From Rhodococcus sp. 4CII (lineage in GTDB: Bacteria > Actinomycetota > Actinomycetes > Mycobacteriales > Mycobacteriaceae), in NCBI RefSeq assembly GCF_014256275.1, contig NZ_JACCFE010000004.1, forward strand, positions 62,001-126,000: a DNA stretch of 64,000 nucleotides, given 5' to 3'. Below the pieces are notes generated by a model. That model was not told the origin of the DNA, searched no databases, and saw only the letters and a list, made by a program, of their open reading frames with translations. Below, in pieces: positions 10,012-18,369 of this stretch (position 1 is its first letter; each line of letters opens with the position of its first letter). The position numbers and the translations under genes are program-made.

Positions 10012-10049
10012 GATCTGCGCGTGCCTGACACCTGACGAGACAACCACTG

Positions 10050-10454
10050 ATGGGAGAAGTGTTGAGTATTCACCAGGACGTTGACCTGCCGTCCGGTCCG
10101 GCGCACCACCGGCCGGACGAGCGCGTTCACCGCGGCGCGAGGTCGTACACACGCCATGTTCTGAACCGGGTGGCAGTGTGTGGTGTGCAGGTCGGAGCGC
10201 GGCACCGGTGCATCGATCTGCATCACGAACCGAAGACCTACAACCCGTGGCAAGACGCCACCTATTGCCGCTGCGGTCACATCCGGTGGGCCGGCGCGCA
10301 TGCGCAGTTCGACACCGCCGTCGAAGCATTCGAGGGTTTCCCACATCACCCCTCGAGGCGGCCGGATCCACGGACCTATCCCGGAAAGAATGACCCCGAA
10401 CCGCGGCAGGTCAGCGAGCAGCGGCCCATCGGGCGAAGCGAGCTACGCCGATGA
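10050..10454 (+). CDS. Hypothetical protein with a central Cys/His cluster
   Basis: The 134-residue product has a central cluster with VCGVQVG, CIDLHHEPKTYNPWQD and TYCRCGHIRW, which could bind a metal, and a charged tail. No family is recognised. Its stop overlaps the ATG of the next gene by 4 bases (ATGA at 10451), so it heads a coupled series running to about 12.4 kb. Confidence 0.5.
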   Translation: MGEVLSIHQDVDLPSGPAHHRPDERVHRGARSYTRHVLNRVAVCGVQVGARHRCIDLHHEPKTYNPWQDATYCRCGHIRWAGAHAQFDTAVEAFEGFPHHPSRRPDPRTYPGKNDPEPRQVSEQRPIGRSELRR

Positions 10455-11488
10455 TCCCGGCAGAAGCGGGCGACCCCGCGGCCCGCGCTGTTCTGGACCT
10501 GATCGACCGCATCGAGATCGACCCCGAGAGCGACCAGTTTCTGACGGCGCTCGACCGTATCCACTTACAACTCCTCTCGCCGAGGGTGGCCACGATCGTC
10601 GCAAGGCGAGCGGAGCTGGGTTTTACCGCCTACGACGTGAATACCAATCCCCGACGGAATATCTGGCGCAAGCAGGTCCCGTTCGGGCGGACGAACGGCG
10701 GTGTCGTTGTCGAGATTCCCCTCGTCGTGATCGCACCTGTTCTGATCGGCATGATTCCTGTCCTACTCAACATGAATCCGCTGTTTCAATCTCCGATCAC
10801 GGATCTGACGGTATTCATCTCCGCGGCTGCAGGTGTGGAGGTCCTCGCGATGTGGTGGTGGATCCGCCGCGATCCCCTCAGACTGACCACGGCGGACAAG
10901 CAGATGATCCGCAGCAGCATTGCCAAGCTCGATGCCTACGTCTGGGCCTGCGGCGACTTCTTCGAACTTCGTCTGGCCATGACTGCGTCCGCGATCGTCG
11001 ACGATATTCGTGAAGTGCCGGCATGGAGTCACGAGGACCTCGACATCCACCGCATCCGGCTCGACATCGAGGACCAACTCCGAGTGATTCTCTGCCACTG
11101 CGGTGAGCTGGCAACTTTCCGGGCCAGCGTCGGCGAACCCACGACAGGCGTCAGTGCCGAGGCTGACGAGGCTCGGACTGCCCACCACGAGCAGCGACGG
11201 TGGTTCGAACAGGTCAAAAAATCACTGATCGGGCGGGTCGCCGCGTTGTGGACATATCACCAAGACCTACTGATGCGTCAGGACTCCATCGACGGTACTG
11301 CGGCTCTCGGTCGCATCGACGCTCACGCACCGGCGCTCGGAGAACTGCTGGTCAACTCGGCGAATGATGACCTCGCAGCGTCGGCGATCGGTGACCTGGC
11401 CACCGACCTGGCCGATCTACATCAGGCACGGGAAGAGGCGCTGGCCCAGCTGCGCGGCGACGTCACCGGATTCGATCGGCGCAACTGA
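10451..11488 (+). CDS. Membrane protein with two TM helices and a long cytosolic helical domain
   Basis: The 345-residue protein has two hydrophobic segments at about residues 88-112 (VEIPLVVIAPVLIGMIPVLL) and 118-140. The rest is largely helical and charged, with no recognisable catalytic motif. It overlaps both neighbours (ATGA upstream, TGATG downstream), so it is co-translated with a small Cys/His protein and an ADP-ribosyltransferase-like protein. Function is unknown; membrane anchoring of a partner is inference. Confidence 0.6.
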   Translation: MIPAEAGDPAARAVLDLIDRIEIDPESDQFLTALDRIHLQLLSPRVATIVARRAELGFTAYDVNTNPRRNIWRKQVPFGRTNGGVVVEIPLVVIAPVLIGMIPVLLNMNPLFQSPITDLTVFISAAAGVEVLAMWWWIRRDPLRLTTADKQMIRSSIAKLDAYVWACGDFFELRLAMTASAIVDDIREVPAWSHEDLDIHRIRLDIEDQLRVILCHCGELATFRASVGEPTTGVSAEADEARTAHHEQRRWFEQVKKSLIGRVAALWTYHQDLLMRQDSIDGTAALGRIDAHAPALGELLVNSANDDLAASAIGDLATDLADLHQAREEALAQLRGDVTGFDRRN

Positions 11489-12375
11489 TGGGCCGCAGCC
11501 ATGACCGGATCAGCCCAGACCGCGGCAACGGTGTGTTCGATCCCGACCGGGGCGACAGCGACGTCGCCACCCGCAAGGAAGGCGCCCTGATCTCGCAGCA
11601 CGCCTACGACACCCGCGCCGATCTCCGCAGCGGAGCAAGAGAACTCGACACCGCCACCGAGAACCTACCCGGATTGACCCGAGCGCAACGGGACCTCAAC
11701 CGCGCCTATCCACGGCCCACGCCGGCGGCAATCGGAAACTCTCGGCTACGCCCCAAGCTGCCACCGGCGATCGAACTCCGTCGCACACTCTCGGCACGAC
11801 AACGGAACACCCGATCCGCGGCGAAGCGCCGCGTCCTCGACGCCATGCCGAAAGCCCAGTACACGGCGCTGGCGTCGTTGACGTCGGACCCGAAGACCTG
11901 GCGGGAGACGAACAACGCCCTCTCCGCGGTGGCCGGCGACGCTGTCGAGCTCGACGATGCTCGCCGCAAGCAGGTCCAACGAGTGGACAGGGCAATCCAA
12001 CGATACGAACGCGAATCCGGACGAGGCCATCTCGTGTACACCTCGGTGAGCGTCCCCAACGCGGTCGTGAACCCGTCAGATCTGCCCTCGACGCTATCGC
12101 CGGGGACGGTCCTGTCCTTCGACCGGTTCACTGCAGCAACCCATTCGCTGCACGAGTTGGACTCGACCGCCCGGCCCACCGATGTCGTCTTCGAGATCCA
12201 GACCGACCGGGGCATGTACTACGGGCAATCTTCCCGCGTAGACAACTCGCACCACTTACTGCCGCGAGGAATGCAGCTACAGGTGGTGGGGGCTCATTTT
12301 GTGCCGTACGAGCGACCCGGACAGCCACCGGGGGAGCGCCTGGTCGTCCAACTCGTCGATCACGAGATGCCATGA
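11488..12375 (+). CDS. ADP-ribosyltransferase-like protein
   Basis: Residues 1-160 are charged and helical. Residues 175-295 resemble the R-S-E class ADP-ribosyltransferase fold: an early Arg region before GHLVYTSVSV, a TLSPGTVLSFDRFTAATHS segment like the STS strand, and LLPRGMQLQVVGA near the end where the ExE loop precedes LPRG in active enzymes. Here the residues before LLPRG are NSHH rather than ExE, so the catalytic Glu appears to be missing or displaced. The call is by pattern only. The gene overlaps its upstream neighbour by one base and is likely in one operon with it. Confidence 0.45.
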   Translation: MGRSHDRISPDRGNGVFDPDRGDSDVATRKEGALISQHAYDTRADLRSGARELDTATENLPGLTRAQRDLNRAYPRPTPAAIGNSRLRPKLPPAIELRRTLSARQRNTRSAAKRRVLDAMPKAQYTALASLTSDPKTWRETNNALSAVAGDAVELDDARRKQVQRVDRAIQRYERESGRGHLVYTSVSVPNAVVNPSDLPSTLSPGTVLSFDRFTAATHSLHELDSTARPTDVVFEIQTDRGMYYGQSSRVDNSHHLLPRGMQLQVVGAHFVPYERPGQPPGERLVVQLVDHEMP

Positions 12376-12431
12376 CAAGTCGAGGCGGGGCGTTCGAGAC
12401 AGATTCAACTCACCGGAAGGAACACACAGTC

Positions 12432-12626
12432 ATGACTGCGGACAAGCCGCGCCACCGGCGCCCCGACCTGACCTTTCATCCCGATATCTTCGCTGCGCCC
12501 GCGCAATTCAGAGTGGTGAAAGCCGCGCCACACGACGATGCGGATCCGACCGCGGACACAACGCAAGGGAAGGAGGGCTCCGGCGCCGACGCTCATACCG
12601 GACGACGAGATGGCAAGGGGCTGTGA
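12432..12626 (+). CDS. Small hypothetical protein
   Basis: A 64-residue product (MTADKPRHRRPDLTFHP...) with an acidic, Thr/Asp-rich tail. The ATG at 12432 is chosen because GGAAGGA lies 10 bases upstream. An in-frame ATG at 12372 overlaps the previous stop as ATGA and would add 20 residues. No function is recognised. It is the last gene before a stem-loop at 12638. Confidence 0.5.
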   Translation: MTADKPRHRRPDLTFHPDIFAAPAQFRVVKAAPHDDADPTADTTQGKEGSGADAHTGRRDGKGL

Positions 12627-12637
12627 GCAGAAAGAAA

Positions 12638-12674
12638 AGTCGGAGGCCACCTACAAGATGGTGTGCCTCCGACT
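12638..12674 (+). terminator. Stem-loop, likely terminator
   Basis: AGTCGGAGGC pairs with GCCTCCGACT, extended by CACC/GGTG around a short loop with one bulge. It begins 12 bases after the stop at 12626. There is no T tract, which is common for actinobacterial terminators. Confidence 0.6.
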
Positions 12675-12897
12675 CACCCGGTGCATTCTCAGTACCCACA
12701 CTCTATTTGATCTTCCGCATCCGGTCCAATTCTCCACGCGCTATTGGCCGTTGTGGATGCCGACTTGGGGTGCCCCGGTTGTGAGTTCGGTCGAGTTGTA
12801 CAGGTCCATCTCTACTGTCGGTGATCGCACGACACCCTCGCGGTCATCGAGACAGTACTTCCGCCCTTGGCTGCCACACCCTCGGCTAGGAGACATC

Positions 12898-13848
12898 ATG
12901 GATTTCGCATCGATCATCGTCGGCGTCGCAGTGGCCGGCGCATCAGCTGCCCAGGGCGGCGGAGTGGACCCCGCGATCACCGACAGCGTCACGGCGGTCG
13001 CACAGGAACAGGCACCAGCTCTCGCCCAGTATGTCCCGGACCCGCAGCCCTACCTCGACGACGCGGCCCGGGCAGTGCAGCAGGCGCAGGAGCAGTTGCC
13101 CGCCGAGTGGCAAGCCGAGATCGAAAACGCCATTCCACCGGAAGTCCAGGATGCCGCTGCAGGCGCCAGGGAACAGCTCCCGCCCGCGGCCCAGGGCCTG
13201 ATTCCCGAGGTGGTCCTGCCCGCCCCTAGCCCGGAACCCGGACCCGCCGGCGGTGTCGCCAACCCAGCAGCAGGACCCGCAGCTCAGGCACCGTCATCGA
13301 CTCCGCAGCAGGAGACGAATCCGCTATTCCTTCCTCCTGTCGTCAGCGGAGCACCCACCGCTGCGGCCGGCATCCCCTCCCTGACAGGGATGCTCGCCCC
13401 GACCGCAGTCAGCGATCTGACCTTCGATCCCCGCTTTCCCCGCAACCTCGAGTTCGCGCGTGCGGTCATCGAAGCGGCGATGCGTGCGATCGGATTGCCC
13501 TACCAGTGGGGCGGAGGCCTTCTCACCGGACCGTCGATGGGCGACGGCACCGGCGGAGCTACCGCCGGCTACGACTGCTCTGGGCTCACTCGCTTCGCCT
13601 ACTACATCGGCACCGGCGGCACGAAGGTCTTGCCCCGCACCTCACAGGAACAGTTCCGGGCAGGCCAGCAGATCACCATGTCCCAGGCCCAACCTGGTGA
13701 CCTGCTGTTCGGGAACTGGCAGGCAGACGGAGCCAACCACGTCGCGATCTACCTCGGTGGCGGAAAAATGCTTGAAGCACCGCAGACCGGCCAGCTCATC
13801 CAGATCAGCGCCGTGCGCTCGGACATGGTGCCCGCCCGCATCCTGTGA
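12898..13848 (+). CDS. Secreted NlpC/P60 peptidoglycan endopeptidase
   Basis: The 316-residue product begins with a hydrophobic Ala/Gly-rich segment that may be an export signal, then an Ala/Pro/Gln-rich linker of about 150 residues. The C-terminal NlpC/P60 domain has catalytic Cys in GYDCSGLTRFAYY, the RTSQEQ segment and catalytic His in NHVAIYLGGGKML. Such enzymes cleave peptide stems in the cell wall. The start at 12898 follows TAGGAG; longer frames upstream read through intergenic sequence and are not credible. On mobile elements such enzymes can help DNA transfer, but no transfer gene is seen here. Confidence 0.85.
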   Translation: MDFASIIVGVAVAGASAAQGGGVDPAITDSVTAVAQEQAPALAQYVPDPQPYLDDAARAVQQAQEQLPAEWQAEIENAIPPEVQDAAAGAREQLPPAAQGLIPEVVLPAPSPEPGPAGGVANPAAGPAAQAPSSTPQQETNPLFLPPVVSGAPTAAAGIPSLTGMLAPTAVSDLTFDPRFPRNLEFARAVIEAAMRAIGLPYQWGGGLLTGPSMGDGTGGATAGYDCSGLTRFAYYIGTGGTKVLPRTSQEQFRAGQQITMSQAQPGDLLFGNWQADGANHVAIYLGGGKMLEAPQTGQLIQISAVRSDMVPARIL

Positions 13849-13987
13849 CCCCAGCCGGGCCATCGGGGACAATGCCCTGTGCTTGATCCCGAAGCGGAAC
13901 AATACGATCGCCACTATAGACCCAGACCGGTCACAAGTCGTGTCGCGACGTGCGGCACGACCGCAGAGACGAAGGAGACAGTGCCAC

Positions 13988-14404
13988 ATGACCATTACGC
14001 CAGCAGCCCACAAGAAGGCAATCGAGACCGCACGAAAGAATGCGGAAGCACTGGCGCAGAAGGCAATCGAAACACGAGTCGCACTTGTCGGAGCCATCGG
14101 TGAAGCAGTGGAAGAGCTCGCCGCGCTCGATTCCGCACGCGAGGCAGCTGTAGACGCAATCAGGATGGCCCACGAGAACGCGATCGAAGGCGGATGGACG
14201 GCCAAAGAGCTCGCAGCCATGGGCTACACCGCCCCGAAGAAGCGGAAGAACGCCTCCAGTAAGGCCGCACGTGGTGGCGCCAGCAAGGACGCGACTGAGA
14301 CGACCGACGTAGCAGATGCTGCTGCACCGCAGGAAGGCGATCAGCCGCCGAGCACCGACGGGCAGGTCTCCAGCGAGCGCGAACCTGAGCATTCCTACAG
14401 CTAG
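13988..14404 (+). CDS. Ala-rich helical hypothetical protein
   Basis: The 138-residue product is strongly helical for its first 85 residues (repeated Ala/Glu/Lys, possible coiled coil), then has GGWTAKELAAMGYTAPKKRK, reminiscent of a small DNA-binding helix, and a Ser/Asp-rich disordered tail. The ATG at 13988 follows GAAGGAG. Function is unknown; nucleoid or plasmid-associated DNA binding is a guess. Confidence 0.55.
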   Translation: MTITPAAHKKAIETARKNAEALAQKAIETRVALVGAIGEAVEELAALDSAREAAVDAIRMAHENAIEGGWTAKELAAMGYTAPKKRKNASSKAARGGASKDATETTDVADAAAPQEGDQPPSTDGQVSSEREPEHSYS

Positions 14405-14572
14405 AAAGCAGTCCGGTGGTGTGGCCCCGGTCTCTCGGGCGTCGTCCTCCCGATCCTTTGTCGGAAGACGGCGCCCGAGCGCTACCAGGAACTTCTCCGG
14501 GCCGGCATAGGTGCCGGAGTCAGAATCAAATGTCAGAGGGTGCCGTCACGATGATTACGAGAAGGAGGTGGC

Positions 14573-15130
14573 ATGACCAGTACACAGACGTCTCCGCAGC
14601 AGTGGGCACGGGGCATGCTCGGCCCCGGCCGGGCGGCAGTGCTGGACGTTGAGTCGACCGACCTCGACGGGTCGATCATCGAGATCTGCGTTTTGGACGC
14701 CACCACCGGAAATCCACTCCTCGATACCCTGGTCGATCCCGGCGAAGTTCCGATCCACCCGGACGCTTACGCCGTGCATGGAATTGCCCCGGCCGATCTG
14801 ATCGGCGCACCCGGCTGGTCTACAGTCCACAAGAAGCTGCTTGCGGTGACCGCTGGCCGAGTGACCCTCTCCTACAACAGTCAGTTCGATCAGGGCCGCG
14901 TTCTCCATGATTGTGCTCGGCACAGTCTCGACCCCGCGCACCTCGCCGACCCAGAGATGCGGGGATGCATCATGCGAATGCGATCGCAGGCCGAGGGCAC
15001 CGAGAAGAGCATTCGGCTCGATGGCGGACACCGAGCCCGCAGCGACGCCGCGGCCGCCCGCACCATCCTGCTCAGCATCGCCGAGGGCCCCTCCGTGCCG
15101 ACAACCCCCACATCCCACTCTCGGCTGTAG
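14573..15130 (+). CDS. DnaQ-like 3'-5' exonuclease domain protein
   Basis: The protein carries the DEDD exonuclease motifs: Exo I LDVESTDLDG (D and E), HGIAPADL, Exo II YNSQFDQGRVL, and Exo III HRARSDAAAARTIL with His and Asp. At 185 residues it is a stand-alone exonuclease of the DnaQ/RNase T superfamily. GAAGGAGG lies just upstream of the ATG at 14573. It precedes an HNH-nuclease lipoprotein by 18 bases and may be co-transcribed with it. Confidence 0.8.
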   Translation: MTSTQTSPQQWARGMLGPGRAAVLDVESTDLDGSIIEICVLDATTGNPLLDTLVDPGEVPIHPDAYAVHGIAPADLIGAPGWSTVHKKLLAVTAGRVTLSYNSQFDQGRVLHDCARHSLDPAHLADPEMRGCIMRMRSQAEGTEKSIRLDGGHRARSDAAAARTILLSIAEGPSVPTTPTSHSRL

Positions 15131-15148
15131 CCCACCAAGGGAGCCTCC

Positions 15149-15892
15149 TTGCCTTTCAGCCAGACGACCACCCGCCGAACGAAAGTGCTATTCGCCGCCG
15201 CCGCCGCGGCCGCAGTTCTCACCGGCTGCAGCACCGTCTCCGCTATCGAGGCGCAGACCCGCCCAAGCACCCCACCAGTAGTCCCGACCGCCGACATGGT
15301 GGCCAGCCCAACTCCTGACGTCGCGCAGACCCTCGCAACCTTAGAAACACTGCCGGTCAAAGGCCGCGCACCCAAAACCGGCTACACGCGAGACGAATTC
15401 GGCCAGGCATGGTCCGATGACGTCACCGTCGCAGGCGGACACAACGGGTGCGACACCCGCAACGACATCCTTGGCCGCGACCTCATCGACCGAACCTACA
15501 AGGACAGCACCAAGAACTACGTGATCCTCACCGGCACCCTCAACGACCCATATACCGGCAAGACCATCGCGTTCACCCGCGGCAAGGACACCTCGAGCTC
15601 GGTGCAGATCGATCACGTCGTCGCGCTCTCCGACGCCTGGCAGAAAGGCGCCCAACAGCTCGACGACACCACCCGCCGCAACCTGGCCAACGATCCCCGG
15701 AATCTCCTCGCCGCGGACGGCCCGGCGAACCAGCAAAAAAGCGATGGTGACGCCGCGACCTGGCTTCCGCCCAACAAGAGCTTCCGGTGCGTTTACGTTG
15801 CAAAGCAGGTCGAGGTCAAGGCTGCATATCAACTCTGGGTCGCCCAAGCAGAGAAGGACGCGATTGGGCGTGTCCTTTCTGCATGCGCGTAG
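15149..15892 (+). CDS. Lipoprotein with HNH (DUF1524/GmrSD C-terminal type) nuclease domain
   Basis: A twin-Arg-containing N-terminus and hydrophobic stretch lead to a lipobox LTGC at about residue 27, so the protein is exported and lipidated. The C-terminal domain has the HNH signature of the DUF1524 family: IDHVVALSDAW, then NDPRNLLAADGPANQQKSDG and AATWLPPN. Secreted nucleases of this type are common in actinobacteria and may degrade incoming or environmental DNA. The start is a TTG at 15149 after a GGGAG site. Confidence 0.8.
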   Translation: MPFSQTTTRRTKVLFAAAAAAAVLTGCSTVSAIEAQTRPSTPPVVPTADMVASPTPDVAQTLATLETLPVKGRAPKTGYTRDEFGQAWSDDVTVAGGHNGCDTRNDILGRDLIDRTYKDSTKNYVILTGTLNDPYTGKTIAFTRGKDTSSSVQIDHVVALSDAWQKGAQQLDDTTRRNLANDPRNLLAADGPANQQKSDGDAATWLPPNKSFRCVYVAKQVEVKAAYQLWVAQAEKDAIGRVLSACA

Positions 15893-15898
15893 GGTGAT

Positions 15899-16091
15899 CT
15901 AGCTACAGGTGCGGCCGTCGACGGTCGAGAAGATCGCGCGCGCCCACTCGGCGGGCTTCCGCGGGCGGCAGATAGCGTGGCTGGCCCGTCGCCGCGTCGA
16001 CGGGGTGCACGATGACGGTGACTGACCTGGCGGTCGAGGACGCAGGACCGGAGTTGATCCGGCGGAGATAGAACGCGTCGTCGGAGCGCAT
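15899..16091 (-). pseudogene. Decayed copy of the small envelope-protein gene found at 28432-28938
   Basis: One frame reads SVTVIVHPVDAATGQPRYLP and a second continues PAEWARAIFSTVDG. Together they match the segment TVTVIVHTVDAHTGEPRHLP...PAEWARTIFSTVDA of the gene at 28432-28938. A frameshift lies between the two parts and both ends are missing. Confidence 0.6.
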
Positions 16092-16361
16092 CCAGGCGTG
16101 GCCATGGTCGCGGTAGGCAGACGAGGCGACCCGGTCAAGGGAGAGATCGCAATCGCCTACGCCGTTCCCGCCCCGGGCGTCAACCTCGACGTCAGCGACG
16201 TCTTGAATTACTGCTGCGACCGGCTCGCCGCATACAAGAGGCCCCGCGACGTCATTTTCGTCGACAGCCTGCCGACGACCTCGTCAGGCAAGTTGATGCG
16301 CCGAAAGTTAGCCCATACCGACCCGGTACGTGGCCAGGCGCCTGCTACCTCGATCAGATAG
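16086..16361 (+). pseudogene. C-terminal fragment of an AMP-forming acyl-CoA synthetase
   Basis: The frame opens abruptly at HPGVAMVAV and reads GEIAIAYAVPAPGVNL, LAAYKRPRDVIFVDSLP and SSGKLMRRKL, the C-terminal subdomain of ANL-superfamily synthetases including the catalytic Lys region. More than 400 residues of the enzyme are missing. It is fused head to head to another gene fragment at about 16088, marking a recombination junction. Confidence 0.7.
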
Positions 16362-16381
16362 CGCTATACGCGAAGTCACGG

Positions 16382-16415
16382 GAGGCCGCTGGCACCGTAC
16401 GATGCCAGCGGCCTC
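16382..16415. terminator. Perfect 13-bp stem-loop
   Basis: GAGGCCGCTGGCA pairs with TGCCAGCGGCCTC around an 8-base loop, 20 bases after the synthetase fragment. It is likely a terminator inherited with that fragment. Confidence 0.55.
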
Positions 16416-17160
16416 GCATCCTTCCGATCTGGTCGAGCCGATGGGTCTGGGCGCACGTCCCTGGAAGGCTCAGAATCAGCGATCTCGAACAGAAGCCAGC
16501 TTGTCTCTCGAGGGGATCCGCGCGAGGAGCATCAGGTCGACTTCCCCACACCTGGTCCTGATCTCTGTGGGAATCGGCGCCTTTCTGAAGACGCTCATGC
16601 TCGAGCCATCAATCAAGCCGGGCATTCCCGACCCGTACGCGCCGCCTGAACCCGTGAACTGATGGGAGAGGTGAACGGCGCAGTACCCCGCGGACCTCAC
16701 CAAACTCCGTCCAGACGCGTTGTGGCCATAGAAGACGTAAGCCTGACACGGCTCGATTCAGAGCCGACTAGATGGCAACCGGTCAGGGATCGCTCCGCGA
16801 CGACTCACAGTCAGGACTCAGCTGAGGGGCGACGCAGCAAGTATCTGGTGGCTTGCAGCTGACCGGAGCCAGGACGTCGACGTCGCGCTCGCAGACCCGG
16901 CGGCAACAGTCGACTCCCGTCAGTCCGTTGGCGGCGTCTCCGAGGCGTCTCCCATTTCGCAGAAGCGAATCGATGAGTCCGACCCGCATCCCAAATTTAC
17001 AGGTGCGGGTCGAGGCTCGCGGGCGGTTCCCAACCTCGATCGCCGCTTCAAGGTCCGCACGGCGCCACCACTTACTCACCAGGGTGGTTTCGGTGCGGGG
17101 CTCCGGGTAGTGTCGCCTGCCGTCGGTATGATTGCTGGAGCGTAACTCTGTACACCGTGC
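16416..17160. other. Non-coding stretch upstream of CBASS
   Basis: I see no credible gene in these 745 bases. A possible -10 box TATGAT lies at 17127-17132 upstream of the CBASS operon, without a convincing -35. Confidence 0.4.
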
Positions 17161-17193
17161 CTTCGGTCCGCAGAATCGTCCACCGGACCGAAG
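17161..17193 (+). promoter_or_regulatory. Inverted repeat abutting the CBASS ribosome binding site
   Basis: CTTCGGTCCG (17161-17170) is perfectly complementary to CGGACCGAAG (17184-17193) around a 13-base loop. The 3' arm runs into the AGAGGAG Shine-Dalgarno site of the cap5 start at 17206. It could be an RNA hairpin limiting translation or a DNA operator. Confidence 0.5.
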
Positions 17194-17205
17194 AGGAGTG
17201 AGTCG

Positions 17206-18369
17206 TTGCCAAGCCGACCTAAGATTCCCGATCCTGAGAGATTCAAGTTGTGGGTCCGGTCCGGGGGCCGATGCCAGATCTGCCGCCGATATCTCCTCGA
17301 GGGACAGCTCGCCGCACGGGAGCTGACGTTCGGCGAAGCTGCCCACATCATTGGGCAGACGGAGAGCGAGAAATCCCCCCGCGGTCTCGACGAGGACCTG
17401 AGTGCTGACGATCGGGACAAAGCCGACAACCTGATGCTCCTCTGCGACGACGAGCACAGCGAGATCGACAAAATGGGCTCGCGGGATGCCTTCACCCCGG
17501 ACTTCCTCCGTGAACTCAAGCGCAGGCACGAGGATCGGGTGCACCTTGCAACGAGCTTCGGTGAATACGACCGCACCACGCCGCTCCGGATGATCGGCAA
17601 TCTCCGCGGCAGGCCGGTCGATGTCGGCCGCGACGCCGCGGCGGCTGCGGTCATGGCCACTGCCGGTCGCATGCCGCGGTTTGACCTCTCGACCCGCAAT
17701 GCGATCGAGATCGACCTACGCAACATCCCCGGGGAAGAGGGGCCGGAACCGCACTACTACGCAAGCGCATGCGCAGCAATCGACAAGGTCATCAAGAACA
17801 AAGTGGCTGATGCGCTCACCACCGAAGAAGTAGTCCATTTGAGCGTCTTCGCCTTCGCGCGGTTGCCCTTGCTGGTGTACCTCGGCGCACAGATCGATGA
17901 CACCGTGCCGGTCGACATCTATCAACGGCACCGCAGCACCGAGGACTGGAAGTGGCCAAACCCGGACGCGACAGCCACATTCACCACCACGATCGCTGAT
18001 CCGACTCCGGCGGAGAGCGAGGCTGTTCTGATCGTCAATGTCAGTGGCACGATCAAGCACGACGAGCTTCCCGTGGCGGTGCGGGGACTTCCGCTATCGG
18101 AGATAACGATCGTGGGCACAGCTCACACGGACGTTCTCGCGGGTCCGGGTGCGCTAGCCGCATTTTCTCTTACTCTCAGGAAGTTCCTGGCCGAACTCGA
18201 GACCGGGCACAAGCACGTGAGGCTACTGCACCTCTTCGCGGCAATCCCCCTGTCTGCCGGCGTCGCCCTCGGACGCGTTTTCGCTCCCGAGGTACATCCA
18301 TCGGTCCAGCTCTACGACCGCACAGACAGCGGGGACTACGTCGAGGCGATCCGAGTGGGGGAGCGATGA
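17206..18369 (+). CDS. cap5: CBASS effector: HNH endonuclease with SAVED domain
   Basis: The N-terminal 110 residues form an HNH nuclease: CQICRRYLL, GEAAHIIGQTE with the AH pair, then ADNLMLLCDDEHSEID. The C-terminal 220 residues match a SAVED domain, the sensor of cyclic oligonucleotides. In characterised Cap5 proteins, binding of the cyclase product drives oligomerisation and DNA degradation in infected cells. The TTG at 17206 follows AGAGGAG. It overlaps the cyclase gene by 4 bases (ATGA at 18366), so the two are coupled. No Cap2/Cap3-type ancillary gene follows, which makes this a minimal two-gene CBASS. Confidence 0.85.
   Translation: MPSRPKIPDPERFKLWVRSGGRCQICRRYLLEGQLAARELTFGEAAHIIGQTESEKSPRGLDEDLSADDRDKADNLMLLCDDEHSEIDKMGSRDAFTPDFLRELKRRHEDRVHLATSFGEYDRTTPLRMIGNLRGRPVDVGRDAAAAAVMATAGRMPRFDLSTRNAIEIDLRNIPGEEGPEPHYYASACAAIDKVIKNKVADALTTEEVVHLSVFAFARLPLLVYLGAQIDDTVPVDIYQRHRSTEDWKWPNPDATATFTTTIADPTPAESEAVLIVNVSGTIKHDELPVAVRGLPLSEITIVGTAHTDVLAGPGALAAFSLTLRKFLAELETGHKHVRLLHLFAAIPLSAGVALGRVFAPEVHPSVQLYDRTDSGDYVEAIRVGER

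Noticed and set aside
10180..11013. 277-codon plus-strand frame
   Set aside because: Overlaps two coupled genes in other frames; composition is Arg/Pro/Ser-rich like a shadow.
16783..17544. 253-codon minus-strand frame before cap5
   Set aside because: It overlaps the HNH domain of cap5 antisense and has no recognisable motif or start.
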